From contig NZ_JAFFPT010000045.1 in assembly GCF_016918785.1 (NCBI RefSeq), positions 124,001 through 188,000 on the forward strand: 64,000 nt of DNA. Direction: 5' to 3'. Below, piece by piece: positions 7,465-17,226 of this stretch; positions within the stretch are counted from its first letter, which is position 1, and every line of letters begins with the position of its first letter. Source of the stretch: Leptospira ainazelensis (lineage in GTDB: Bacteria > Spirochaetota > Leptospiria > Leptospirales > Leptospiraceae). The notes beneath the pieces are model-generated. The model did not search any database. It was given only the letters and a program-made list of their open reading frames with translations, and was not told the DNA's origin. A program made the translations under genes and the position numbers.

Positions 7465-7839
7465 ATGATTTCATTTTTAAAAAGAAAGTTAGACGTCATT
7501 GTAAAAATCGGGAATTTATCCGTTGCTCCCGCGTTTGTAAGCCTCGGTTTTTTATTGGCCTTTTTATTCGTACCTTTTTTGAAGGAGATCGCGGATCGAA
7601 ATCCGAATCTTTTTATCTGGGTGGTTTCCCCTTTCTTTTTAACGGCCGGGACTTTTCTTATGACTAAGTTAGGTCTTTACGTTATAATTACCGGAAAAGC
7701 AAAACAGTCCTTGATTCCCGGAATCTTAGAATCCGAAATTCCGGAATTTTTTGCTCGGATTCTGGGCGTTTTTTACTTTATGTTGGGAGGACTTGCGGTT
7801 CTGATCGGAACCGTTATGCTCCTTGTCTCCTTATTCTAA
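7465..7839 (+). CDS. Small membrane protein, unknown
   Basis: The 124 residues contain about four hydrophobic stretches (near residues 22-40, 48-75 and 95-122) and a basic N-terminus (MISFLKRKLD). No family was recognised. The ATG at 7465 has no strong ribosome-binding site. It sits 97 bp downstream of the hydroxylase gene behind a hairpin and is followed by a good rho-independent terminator at 7875, so it closes this transcription unit. Confidence 0.6.
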   Translation: MISFLKRKLDVIVKIGNLSVAPAFVSLGFLLAFLFVPFLKEIADRNPNLFIWVVSPFFLTAGTFLMTKLGLYVIITGKAKQSLIPGILESEIPEFFARILGVFYFMLGGLAVLIGTVMLLVSLF

Positions 7840-7874
7840 ATTTTAAAATAAAAAAACGGAAAACAAAAACCTAT

Positions 7875-7898
7875 ACGGCTTTTGCCGTTTTTTTTTTA
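7875..7898 (+). terminator. Rho-independent terminator
   Basis: ACGGC-TTTT-GCCGT followed by an uninterrupted T run (to about 7897), 36 bp after the stop at 7839. This is a canonical intrinsic terminator on the plus strand. Confidence 0.8.
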
Positions 7899-7900
7899 TC

Positions 7901-7934
7901 AAACGAATGATAGAAACGATTTTATCATTCGTTT
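7901..7934 (-). terminator. 12-bp perfect inverted repeat at the end of a gene remnant
   Basis: AAACGAATGATA and TATCATTCGTTT pair perfectly around a 10-nt loop. It overlaps the stop codon of the minus-strand remnant at 7925-8099 and backs onto the plus-strand terminator, so it is probably the old terminator of that gene. Confidence 0.5.
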
Positions 7935-8099
7935 GCGTCGACCAACAAAAAGTTTGGAGTAACCTGCCGTAGTTTTCTTTTGGAATAGGATCCCTTATCC
8001 GAAGAGGCCTTTTGTTTCCAGATCATTCCATCCATCGTGTTCGGGCCATTCTTTACTTGATCGTAAAGCGGTTGGGTCGGTTTAGGTTTACACCAGACT
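7925..8099 (-). pseudogene. Possible C-terminal remnant of an unknown gene
   Basis: Reading the minus strand from about 8099 gives an open, normal-looking tail with segments KPKPTQPLYDQ and KLRQVTPNFLLVDANE, ending in TGA at 7927-7925. A stop lies just upstream in the same frame and no start codon is available, so only the C-terminus would remain. It abuts a degraded plus-strand AraC fragment, and a hairpin sits over its stop. I do not recognise the parent family; the call rests on amino-acid composition and context only. Confidence 0.4.
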
Positions 8100-8330
8100 T
8101 TTCGTTATCCCAACGAGGTTCATCGGATGAGTTTTTACGAACTTGTAAATCATTATCGCGTTCAGGAAGCCTGTAAACTTTTGAGAGAGGAACGTCAAAA
8201 GGGAGTTTTGGATATCGGCTTTGAAGTTGGTTTTAATTCGAAGTCGGCGTTTAATTCTCAATTTTTAAAAGCTACCGGTTTCTCTCCGGCGCTTTATCGA
8301 AAGAATCGGCTTTCCAATTTCAAGGGATAA
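8082..8330 (+). pseudogene. Remnant of an AraC family regulator (C-terminal part)
   Basis: The frame reads as the last part of an AraC DNA-binding domain: LGLHQT, then NEVHRMSFYELVNHYRVQEA, GVLDIGFEVGFNSKSAFNSQ and TGFSPALYRKN. The ATG at 8127 lies inside the conserved region, so the first helix-turn-helix and any sensor domain are missing, and the residues between LHQT and NEV appear to have lost part of the usual turn. A short product could still be made from 8127, but it would lack half of the DNA-binding unit. It is most likely a decayed copy of the membrane-AraC regulators seen elsewhere in the window. Confidence 0.7.
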
Positions 8331-8478
8331 GAATTAGGATTTTTATTGAATAGCCCGGTAATTTTCCCTCTTAATTCGGCATCGCTTTTAGCTAAGGGAA
8401 CGAGATCCTAAGAATCTACGTTAAAAAAAAGCATCATTTTTATTTCATCTTCGTCTTTAAAAAGAAAAGGAGATTGAA

Positions 8479-9765
8479 ATGGAAAATTTACCCGTAGCAG
8501 TGCTTGGAGCAGGCCCCGTAGGGCTTGCCGCCGCAGCACATTTAGCTGCACGAAAGCAAAAATTCATCCTATTGGAAATGGGGGAAGATGTTGGAAATAA
8601 CATTCGCACCTGGGAACACGTTCGTCTCTTTTCGCCTTGGAAATACAATGTGGACAAGGTTGCAAAAAGTTTGCTCGAATCTGCCGGCTGGATTGCTCCG
8701 AATGAGGATGAGTTGCCGACCGGATCGGATCTATATAATAAATATCTAAAACCTCTTTCGTTACTACAGGAGATCGATTCCAACCTTTATCTGAATCGCA
8801 AAGTTGTATCGGTAGGACGTAAAAATTTTGATAAGGTGAAGACGAAAGATCGCGATTCAGTTCCATTTGTGATCGAGGTCGAGAATGAAGATAAATCGCG
8901 CGAACATCATGAAGTGAGGGCCGTCATCGATACAACGGGGACTTGGAATTCTCCGAATCCGCTTGGTTCCGGCGGAAATTACGCGATTGGAGAAAAGGAA
9001 AATCATAAGAAAATCTTTTACGGAATTCCGGATGTGAAGGGTTCTTTGAAAGAAAAGTATAAAAATAAAAACGTCGTCGTAGTTGGAGGCGGCCATTCCG
9101 CGATGAATGTGATCTTAGATTTAGGAGATTTGAAAAAAGAATATCCTGAAACGAAGATTCACTGGGTTTCCCGAAAGGCGGAGATCGAAAGCTCACTTGG
9201 CGGAAAAGAAAAAGACGGATTACCGGCGAGAGGTTTACTTGGAATTAGAATCGAAACCATGTTGAATCATGGTGAAGTTTTATCACATTCTCCTTTTCTA
9301 ATACACGGCGTTTTTCCTGAAAAAGGAAAACTTTTTCTCATAGGATTTCAAAATGGTCAAGAGATCGTTTTGTCTGAAATCGACGAAATTATTGCAGCAA
9401 CCGGTTCTCGACCTGACTTTTCTTTTTTACGAGAAATTCGTTTGGATCTTGATATTGCCGTTGAAAGCGCCGAGAAGATTGGGATTTTGATCGATCCGAA
9501 TATTCACAGCTGCGGTACGGTTCGTCCTCATGGCGCGAATGAATTAGCGCATCCGGAGAAAAATTTTTATATCGCCGGTTCTAAAAGTTATGGCAGGGCC
9601 CCTACGTTTCTTTTGGCAACGGGTTATGAACAAGTTCGTTCGATTGTCGCGGCTTTGGTTGGTGATAGAGAAGCCGCTAATAGAGTTGAGTTGGATTTGC
9701 CGGAAACCGGAGTATGTAGCACCGATAGAAGTTCCGCAGCAGCAGCGTGCTGCAATGTTTCTTAG
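8479..9765 (+). CDS. ArsO-like FAD/NAD(P)-binding flavoprotein monooxygenase
   Basis: The 428-residue protein begins with an FAD-binding Rossmann motif (VAVLGAGPVGLAAAAHLAA, residues 6-24), followed by the family segment TWEHVRLFSPWKYN. It has a second dinucleotide motif (VVVVGGGHSAMNVILDL, near 195), SRKAEIESSLGG, ATGSRPDFSFL and the closing HSCGTVRPHGANELAHPE and SYGRAPTFLL. This matches a family of flavoproteins often found in arsenic gene clusters of actinobacteria (ArsO-like); that link is from memory. The C-terminus carries Cys413 and an adjacent pair Cys424-Cys425. A strong AAAGGAG site precedes the ATG. The MFS gene starts 8 bp after the stop, so they form one operon. Confidence 0.8.
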   Translation: MENLPVAVLGAGPVGLAAAAHLAARKQKFILLEMGEDVGNNIRTWEHVRLFSPWKYNVDKVAKSLLESAGWIAPNEDELPTGSDLYNKYLKPLSLLQEIDSNLYLNRKVVSVGRKNFDKVKTKDRDSVPFVIEVENEDKSREHHEVRAVIDTTGTWNSPNPLGSGGNYAIGEKENHKKIFYGIPDVKGSLKEKYKNKNVVVVGGGHSAMNVILDLGDLKKEYPETKIHWVSRKAEIESSLGGKEKDGLPARGLLGIRIETMLNHGEVLSHSPFLIHGVFPEKGKLFLIGFQNGQEIVLSEIDEIIAATGSRPDFSFLREIRLDLDIAVESAEKIGILIDPNIHSCGTVRPHGANELAHPEKNFYIAGSKSYGRAPTFLLATGYEQVRSIVAALVGDREAANRVELDLPETGVCSTDRSSAAAACCNVS

Positions 9766-9772
9766 ATTTTGA

Positions 9773-10969
9773 ATGATTGAATCTTACAATCATTCTTTAG
9801 AATTAAGAGGAAGGCCGAATGATAGGCTTCCTCTTTTTGCGTCTTTGGCATTAGGATTTTCATGTCTGGGCGATGCACTTCTTTATTCTTATCTTCCAGT
9901 AAACGCCGAACAGTTAGGTTTTCCTTTTTTTTGGGTGGGAATCCTGTTGTCAGCTAACCGATTTGTAAGAATCTTTTTGTTCCCTTTAATCGATACCTTT
10001 GTTAGTAAATTCGGTTTTCGTAATGTATCATTATTTGCGGCTGCGGTTGCGGTTATTACCACCGCGTCTTACGGGTTAAATATTCATCCGATATTATTAC
10101 TCGTCTCGAGGATTTTTTGGGGTTTTTCTTTCTCAATACTTCGGCTTTCCTACTTATCGCATTCACTGTTGAGTTCTCGCCCCGGCGTTTCTCTCGGTTT
10201 AGGTAAAGGTATTCATGAATCCGGCCCGATTTTTTCCTTACTCTTCGGTTCCTTGTGCTTAGAAATCTTAGGAGCTCAGTCAACTTTTTTTCTAATGGCT
10301 ATCATCTCGCTTCCATCGATCTTTTTTTCCTGGAAAATTCAAGATCAAATCAGACTTAAAGAAACTTCTATAAAAGTTAGATTTAGATTCGGAAAATTAA
10401 AAACCGTAAATTTACTTTCATTTATTTCAGCATTTACGGTGGACGGAGTGCTCGTTGTTTCGCTCGCATATCTTCTATCGAATTCTTCGGAAACCGTTTT
10501 GTTTCTTCCAATCTATGGAATATCCGTTTCGATCTGGCTGGGAGTAAAACGGATATTTTCGATTTTATTTTCTCCTATAGCCGGGAGGTTTACCGAAAGA
10601 TTCGGATTCGAAAGAGTTTTTCAATTTTCATTATTCTTTACGTGTATTGGAGTTTTGATTTTACCCTTGTATTCGCTTTTGATAGGATTAATCGTCGTTT
10701 TTATTTTTAACGGAGTTCATGCCGCGATCGGACCGGGAAGGGCTGCTATGGAGGAAGAGGATCGTTCTTTCGCGGCCTCTAGGAATTCCTTTTGGTCCGA
10801 CATAGGCACGGCTCTCGGTACACTTTTCGGAAGTCTTTTTCTCTACTCTGAAATTGTTACGTTTTGGGTTCCGATAATTTTAAGTCTAAGTATTATTCTT
10901 ATTTTAATCTTACAAAAAATAAAAAACAGAAGGATCGTTTATGGAGACAATGTCAAGTTTATACAATGA
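9773..10969 (+). CDS. MFS transporter
   Basis: The 398-residue protein has about twelve hydrophobic helices in two six-helix halves, with a central loop near residues 185-205 (WKIQDQIRLKETSIKVRF) and typical MFS turns such as DTFVSKFGFRNV and AGRFTERFGFERV. Substrate cannot be read from the sequence. Its place between an ArsO-like flavoprotein (8 bp upstream) and a SigZ-type sigma factor, which it overlaps by 29 bp, suggests export of a product handled by the flavoprotein, possibly a metalloid or toxic organic compound. This is inference from context. Confidence 0.8.
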   Translation: MIESYNHSLELRGRPNDRLPLFASLALGFSCLGDALLYSYLPVNAEQLGFPFFWVGILLSANRFVRIFLFPLIDTFVSKFGFRNVSLFAAAVAVITTASYGLNIHPILLLVSRIFWGFSFSILRLSYLSHSLLSSRPGVSLGLGKGIHESGPIFSLLFGSLCLEILGAQSTFFLMAIISLPSIFFSWKIQDQIRLKETSIKVRFRFGKLKTVNLLSFISAFTVDGVLVVSLAYLLSNSSETVLFLPIYGISVSIWLGVKRIFSILFSPIAGRFTERFGFERVFQFSLFFTCIGVLILPLYSLLIGLIVVFIFNGVHAAIGPGRAAMEEEDRSFAASRNSFWSDIGTALGTLFGSLFLYSEIVTFWVPIILSLSIILILILQKIKNRRIVYGDNVKFIQ

Positions 10970-11540
10970 ATTTAATGGAAAACTTTTTAATTATATTCGC
11001 AGCAAGGTTAATTCTTACGAAGATGCCGAGGATATTCTTCAGGAAGTATTTTTAAAGATATTACAAAAAAGTGAATTACATATTTCGGAAAAGATAAGAC
11101 TGAAAGATTGGGTTTTTGTAATTACCAAAAACTCGATAATCGACTATTACCGAAAAAAGGGAAAATGCGATTTTAGTTCTTCGATATCGGAGAATTTTTC
11201 CCAAAAAATCGAAGAGGAACCCTTCGAAGGAACCATGAAGGCTTTGAGTATTTGTCTGGATAATTTTATCGATCTTTTGCCGGACGAAGATAGGAAAATA
11301 TTGAAGGAATCCGAAATCGAAAAAGTGAAACAACGGGAAATCTCTTTGCGATATGGAATTCCTTATTCTTCTCTCAGATCCAAAATTCAAAGAGGTCGTA
11401 TGAAATTAAAAAAGATGCTCGTAGATTGTTGTAAAGTTGAATCCGATCGAATTGGAAACATATTAACGATTACACAAAAGAAAAACCAATCGGGTGAAAA
11501 CCTTTACCGTTGTGAAATCGATCGATTTCGATACGAATAA
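10941..11540 (+). CDS. SigZ-type ECF RNA polymerase sigma factor
   Basis: The 199-residue protein has an ECF region 2 (YEDAEDILQEVFLKIL, then LKDWVFVITKNSIIDYYRKK) and region 4 (DEDRKILKESEIEKVKQREI with YGIPYSSLRSKIQRGRMKLK). Directly after region 4 comes LVDCCKVESDRIGNI (Cys163-Cys164), which matches the C-terminal signature I recall for SigZ of Bacillus subtilis and relatives. No anti-sigma gene is next to it, and the cysteine pair may sense redox state or metals. The ATG at 10941 has AAGGA 6 bp upstream and lies inside the end of the MFS gene, showing translational coupling. Confidence 0.85.
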   Translation: METMSSLYNEFNGKLFNYIRSKVNSYEDAEDILQEVFLKILQKSELHISEKIRLKDWVFVITKNSIIDYYRKKGKCDFSSSISENFSQKIEEEPFEGTMKALSICLDNFIDLLPDEDRKILKESEIEKVKQREISLRYGIPYSSLRSKIQRGRMKLKKMLVDCCKVESDRIGNILTITQKKNQSGENLYRCEIDRFRYE

Positions 11541-11718
11541 GAATTCGTTCTATGACCAGCTCCTTTCTTGCGCTTCGATCATTTTGATAGAATAAAATAT
11601 TGTTTTGAGATAGGTTGTAACTGAAAAATGCATCATTTCTAATCTCGAACGTCTTTAGGTTTATCGAGTCCAAGTGAAATTTCACGGTTTCTCTGGTCGC
11701 TATATTCTAAGGTTGGTA

Positions 11719-11958
11719 ATGATGGATTTAAACGAAGAATGTTGTTTAAAGCGATTTTATTTTATGAACGGTAATTTTTACATTCCTCCTTGTGATCCAC
11801 AGTGTGGGCACGGAAGAGGTTACTTAGATAGTCTAGGCGGCGATCAGGATGGAAACTTTGCGAAACCCGAAAAATCCAAAGGGTGGCAAAAATTAATTCT
11901 CGTAGTCAAGAGATTGCCCTTCCTGCGTTTTATTCTTGCGAAAGTATCTGTTCATTAG
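11719..11958 (+). CDS. Cys-rich small protein, unknown
   Basis: This 79-residue reading frame starts at tandem ATGs (11719 and 11722) with AAGG 6 bp upstream; the frame is open earlier, but the upstream part has no ribosome-binding site. It holds an adjacent pair Cys8-Cys9 and a second cluster PPCDPQCGHGRGY (Cys25, Cys29, His31), then a hydrophobic, basic tail (KLILVVKRLPFLRFILAK) that could contact the membrane. The layout suggests binding of a soft metal. It follows the SigZ gene by 178 bp on the same strand and may belong to that regulon. No family was recognised, and whether it is expressed is uncertain. Confidence 0.45.
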   Translation: MMDLNEECCLKRFYFMNGNFYIPPCDPQCGHGRGYLDSLGGDQDGNFAKPEKSKGWQKLILVVKRLPFLRFILAKVSVH

Positions 11959-11989
11959 CCGATTCTTATTTTGTGTCGAATGCCTTTTT

Positions 11990-12703
11990 TCAAAAAAGAC
12001 TTTCCGACTTTTCCAAGGAGGAAATGTCTTCGAGACAACGTTCTCCTTGAAGGCGATTGTTGCGGGAAAGAATTTGTTTTGGAACCGGGTAAGCCCTCAT
12101 CTTTTCGGAGGGAAAGGTTTGAAAGAATTGGGATATGGATTCTTTCGAATTTATTTTTTCGTCAAGCCAAACCTCGTAGCTTTCAGGAGGAAGAAGGACC
12201 GGCATTCTTTTTTTATCGTGATAGTATGCGAAGAGGTCGTTTGCCGGAGTTGTGATGATCGAAAACGTTTGAAGAGACTCTTGGGTTTGTGGATCGGTCC
12301 AGCGAGAATAGATTCCGGCCATTCCGAAAGGTTCGTCGTCTTTCATTCGGATCGCGTAGGGTTGTTTGTTTCCGGATGGACCCTTTGATTCGTAAATCGC
12401 GTCGCAGGGTATGATACAACGACTGTGAAGGATCGGTTCTTTAAAAGATTTGAGTTCGAAGATGGTCTCGGATTTTGCGTTGAACGTCGTAAATTCAAAT
12501 GCCGCCTTTAGACTCGGAGACCAAGAAGGAACCAGCCAGAACATTGCGTCTTCTACCGTATAATCGATTCCTGGTTTTAAAATGATCATTGCCCCTTCGG
12601 TAAAAGAAACATTGTAACGATTCGGCGCTTCGTTTATCGATTTTGCAAAACGAAATACGTTTGCCTTTGACCATCGGGAGGATTGCGCAAATTTGTTACA
12701 CAT
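11990..12703 (-). CDS. SRAP (SOS response-associated peptidase, YedK/HMCES) family protein
   Basis: The 237-residue protein begins Met-Cys, with Cys2 as the residue that forms a covalent thiazolidine link with abasic sites in single-stranded DNA in this family. Further family landmarks are PNRYNVSFTEG, FWLVPSW, FNAKSET, HSRCIIPCDAIYE, FSIITTPAND and HDKKRMPVLL, the last containing the conserved histidine. The protein shields abasic sites until repair. It stands alone on the minus strand, ending 31 bp from the convergent Cys-rich gene. Length agrees with the bacterial YedK proteins. Confidence 0.9.
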   Translation of the reverse strand: MCNKFAQSSRWSKANVFRFAKSINEAPNRYNVSFTEGAMIILKPGIDYTVEDAMFWLVPSWSPSLKAAFEFTTFNAKSETIFELKSFKEPILHSRCIIPCDAIYESKGPSGNKQPYAIRMKDDEPFGMAGIYSRWTDPQTQESLQTFSIITTPANDLFAYYHDKKRMPVLLPPESYEVWLDEKINSKESISQFFQTFPSEKMRAYPVPKQILSRNNRLQGERCLEDISSLEKSESLF

Positions 12704-12972
12704 AAAAACTCAATCGGATTCTTTCCAAGAATCGAGGAAGGATTGGATCCGTCAAGATAGGAAAGAACGTTCTGAAAACGAGTTTTGTTTTTCCGTTAGC
12801 GAGGTTCTCGATAATTTTTGGCGAGTCGCGTTTTTACAATCCTTTCCATCGGTTTTATGTTATATAGAATTCTCATGTGTGGAAAAGTTTTGTAAAAAAC
12901 TTCGAGGTTTGAATCGAAATTCTCCTTGTTAGAATTTTTTTAAAACACGTTTCCATTTGTTCAGAGGAAAAG

Positions 12973-13401
12973 ATGCATCCAAAATTAACGCTCAAAAAAA
13001 ATATTTCCATCCAAGCCCCTATCTCCAAGGTCTGGAGCGCGATGATCGATCCCGAAGTGATCAAACTCTATCTCTACGGAACTCAGACCATTTCCGATTG
13101 GAAGGTCGGAAGTCCGATCGTTTTTACGGGAATTTGGGAAAATCAATCCTACAGAGATCATGGAACGATTCTGAAGTTTGAAAAAGAAAAAGTTTTTCAG
13201 TATAACTATTGGAGCACGTTTTCAGGAATTCCCGATATTCCCGAAAACTACTCCGTTATCACGATGGAATTGAGCGTGGACGGAACTTCGACATCTCTTT
13301 CTTTGACACAGGAAAATTTTCCTACGCAAACTTCTTATGAACATTCAAATTCTGGCTGGGATCATTCTCTGAAGATCCTAAAAGATCATCTGGAAAAGTG
13401 A
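12973..13401 (+). CDS. SRPBCC / AHSA1-like domain protein
   Basis: The 142-residue protein is a single START-like domain. Characteristic segments are the N-terminal strand ISIQAPISKVWSAMIDPEVI, the DWKVGSPIVFTG turn and the C-terminal helix SGWDHSLKILKDHLEK. Proteins of this type bind hydrophobic ligands or, in the Aha1-like branch, partner proteins. A purine-rich AGAGGAAAAG precedes the ATG. The gene is flanked by a divergent SRAP gene and a convergent antiporter, so it is probably monocistronic. The ligand is unknown. Confidence 0.8.
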   Translation: MHPKLTLKKNISIQAPISKVWSAMIDPEVIKLYLYGTQTISDWKVGSPIVFTGIWENQSYRDHGTILKFEKEKVFQYNYWSTFSGIPDIPENYSVITMELSVDGTSTSLSLTQENFPTQTSYEHSNSGWDHSLKILKDHLEK

Positions 13402-13438
13402 TTTTTTCATGCGGCAGAGATGTGGAGCGTGCGAAGCA

Positions 13439-13512
13439 GTCGTCTCGTTTGAGACGACCGTAGGCGTTAGCCGAAGCGCGGAACAAGCTCGTTCCTGCGA
13501 TTGGAAGATCGC
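13439..13512. repeat. Intergenic array of three hairpins
   Basis: Three inverted repeats follow one another: GTCGTCTC/GAGACGAC with a 4-nt loop (13439-13458), GGAAC/GTTCC (13480-13495) and GCGAT/ATCGC (13497-13512). They lie between convergent genes and look like a repeated intergenic element of the type scattered through leptospiral genomes, which also could end transcription from both sides. Confidence 0.5.
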
Positions 13513-13559
13513 ATCGAATTTTTTCGACGGATTCGAGCAGGAGCCGCCCGAAAAAAAAA

Positions 13560-15026
<1,467 letters not shown>

Positions 15027-15490
15027 TCAATACCGTATTTGTAAGATTCTATTTTATGGATCGTAGACGAAAATTCGAAAGTTTCTCGCCGCTTTTTCAA
15101 GGATAAAAGAAGAATCCGGGAAGGTTTTCTTTCAGGTTGCAGTTTAGACCCAAGGTGTGGGGATTCGAACCTTCTCTAAAGCCTTTTTTCTCCAAAACTC
15201 CGATTTCGTACAAGGAATTTTCTCTTCGATTTTTTCTCCCCTCTTTTTGATTTTTGAGTCGGATCGAGATTCTTTTCTCACTTTGAGTTGAGCTTTTTTT
15301 GAGAATCGAATTCTTTCAAAGGAAATTTCTTTTTCCCGTAAGAGGTTTGCTTTTTCCGAAGACGATTCTTATCATCTTATGAATCGATTAAATTGGATTT
15401 GAAAAAGATTCAAATAGAAATAGAATTTATTCTTATTCTTTTGAAACGTGGAATTCAATTCAAATTTTTGCATATAGGAAGGCCTGCATC
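15027..15490. other. Gene-free region between divergent genes
   Basis: These 464 bp separate the antiporter and the PaiB-like gene, which are transcribed away from each other. I see no convincing small gene on either strand. The sequence is AT-rich with many TTTTTC and GAATTC-like runs and presumably holds both promoters; a ribosome-binding site (AGGAAGG) lies at its right end. Confidence 0.5.
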
Positions 15491-16114
15491 GTGTATATCC
15501 CAAAAGCCTTTGAAGAAACGGACGAAACCAAATTGATCTCCTTTATCCGAGAAAACCCGTTTGGAATTATTACTTCCGGTTCGGAAACTTCCCTGGAAGC
15601 AAGTCATCTCGTATTTCATCCGGAAAAGAATGAAACCGGAAAACTTTTTCTTTTCGGGCACTTCGCACGCGCCAACGATCACTGGAAAAAAATCAAAGGA
15701 CCGGTTTTGGTAGTTTTTCCGGGAGCTCATTGTTATATTTCTCCGACCTGGGTCGGGGAAGCGCATTCCGTTCCCACTTGGAATTATGCGGCAGTCCATG
15801 CGGCCGGTAATCTGAGTTTTTTGGACGAGAAACAAACGCAAGAAAGAATTACTCAGCTTGTGGCTTCTTACGAAATCAAACCTTCCCCAGAATGGAAATT
15901 GGACTTCGACGATTCTTACTTTCAGAGAACGATCAAAGGTCTTGTCGCGTTTCAAATCGAAATTACAAAATTGGAAGGAAAGTTCAAATTAAGTCAGAAT
16001 AAATCGGTCGAGATTCAGGAGCGGGTGGCGGACAAACTCGAACAAATGCCGGACGATAATTCGAAAATTATCGGCCGTTGGATGCGGGAGAATGTGAGTC
16101 GGAAGAATTCTTAA
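15491..16114 (+). CDS. FMN-binding PaiB-like protein
   Basis: The 207-residue protein starts at GTG (15491), with AGGAAGG about 9 bp upstream. It matches the PaiB / FMN-binding negative transcriptional regulator family: MYIPKAFEETDETKLISFI at the start, PFGIITSG, GHFARANDHWK, then HCYISPTWVG and PTWNYAAVHAAG, and the dimerisation part GLVAFQIEITKLEGKFKLSQNK with a final WMRENV. In Bacillus PaiB acts with PaiA in control of sporulation and protease genes; in other bacteria the role is uncertain and a flavin-dependent function is possible. No paiA is nearby. Confidence 0.88.
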   Translation: MYIPKAFEETDETKLISFIRENPFGIITSGSETSLEASHLVFHPEKNETGKLFLFGHFARANDHWKKIKGPVLVVFPGAHCYISPTWVGEAHSVPTWNYAAVHAAGNLSFLDEKQTQERITQLVASYEIKPSPEWKLDFDDSYFQRTIKGLVAFQIEITKLEGKFKLSQNKSVEIQERVADKLEQMPDDNSKIIGRWMRENVSRKNS

Positions 16115-16311
16115 AGAAAAGAGAAAGGACGCGTCGGTTTGCGAGCCTTTTATAATTTTTCCCGATCATTCTTAAAAAATTCGATCTACACAAAAGTGAT
16201 TTTGAATTTTGCAAAGTTTTCGTTCTTTTCGGACCGTAAAAAACCGAAATATCTTTTAGAATTTTGACCTTTTTTGCTTCGGTTTCGGATCTTCTCGGAA
16301 CCGTTTTCGGT

Positions 16312-16851
16312 ATGGGAATCTTATTGTTAAATTCCGATCAGGAACTTAGGTCCAGGCTTCAGGAGTCGCAAAGCGAAGTCGTTACTCTTCTCGTTTCAAG
16401 AGAGAAGTTGTCTCAATATAACGAGAAAGATCGTAAAACGTTGCCGAAGAGAATTCCTAATCTTCTGAGGATCTATGGAAAGTATTTAACTTCCGCAAAA
16501 CGTTTGGGTAAGAGAGCAGGAAAAACTTCTTATCAAAAGAGCGTTGGGCGGGGGAACATGGTGAGGATCAATGTTCGGTTGAGTACCGGAAGCTGGGCTT
16601 TGCTCGGAACCTTGGCGCAGGCTCATGGAGTGTCTCGCTGTTTTTTGTTCAATTATCTTTTGTGGTTGGATGAAGTCGGAGTTGGAAGTTCTATCTTGAG
16701 AACTATGAACGAGGGAGGTCCTACCTTTCATATGAATTACAGATATATACTCCACCTCGATATCTTAAACAATAGCATCGTTCGAAGACTGGAATGCCAA
16801 CCGGAGCACACTTTTTACGTTCTGGACCCCCGCGACTGGTATAATTTCTAA
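16312..16851 (+). CDS. DUF1564 family protein (Leptospira-specific)
   Basis: From the ATG at 16312 the product has 179 residues; an upstream TTG at 16264 is in frame, but the added residues look non-conserved. I recognise the DUF1564 family, known to me only from leptospires and present in many copies per genome: [88 protein letters not shown] and a final DPRDWY. The middle is very basic, which would suit nucleic acid binding, but no function is established. It stands alone with its own leader. Confidence 0.85.
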   Translation: MGILLLNSDQELRSRLQESQSEVVTLLVSREKLSQYNEKDRKTLPKRIPNLLRIYGKYLTSAKRLGKRAGKTSYQKSVGRGNMVRINVRLSTGSWALLGTLAQAHGVSRCFLFNYLLWLDEVGVGSSILRTMNEGGPTFHMNYRYILHLDILNNSIVRRLECQPEHTFYVLDPRDWYNF

Positions 16852-17226
16852 TTCTAAATTTTTTGAATTTAAGAAAATTTAACAATAAGGACTTCAGCTT
16901 TAGAGGAAAAATCCAAAGCTCGCCGAAGTGTATATCAGGAAAGGAATATTCCAAAAATCTAATTTCGCATTAAAAAACCTCGTAAACCCGCAAACTTTTT
17001 TTCAAGCGAAACTATACTGACGATACTGGAAGATACGGCGTCTCTCCCTAATCATCGAAATTCAGAATCCCATTTTCTGAACCGCACATTCGGAAAGAAT
17101 CCGGATCTTTACCAGAGAGACTTTCATTTTTTTTTTCAGGAATCGAATCCATCGCTTCATTCCCGAGCGACTCAAAAAAAAGAACTCCCCTTGACAGAAA
17201 AATCAACCAACTCCCATCGTGAACAA
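16852..17226. other. Gene-free region
   Basis: The 375 bp between DUF1564 and the TetR regulator show no supported gene. Near its left end, CTTC-AGCTTT and AAAGCT-GAAG halves (around 16890-16930) can fold into an imperfect hairpin, a possible terminator for DUF1564. The right part should contain the TetR promoter; a TTGACA at 17191 is the most promoter-like element but lacks a good -10 partner. Confidence 0.4.

Noticed and set aside
11559..11718. Upstream extension of the Cys-rich gene from 11674.
   Set aside because: No ribosome-binding site lies before 11674, whereas AAGG precedes the tandem ATGs at 11719.
13402..13559. CRISPR-like repeats between the SRPBCC gene and the antiporter.
   Set aside because: The inverted repeats differ from each other and there are no direct repeats with spacers.
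15145..15185. GGGGATTCGAACC on the plus strand looks like the T-loop of a minus-strand tRNA.
   Set aside because: The flanking bases do not form a T-stem beyond two pairs, and no anticodon arm, D-arm or acceptor stem could be built around it.
17191..17226. TTG at 17191 as start of the TetR gene, or TTGACA as its -35 box.
   Set aside because: The added residues are not family-like and no -10 element lies at a proper distance; the ATG at 17227 fits the TetR N-terminus.
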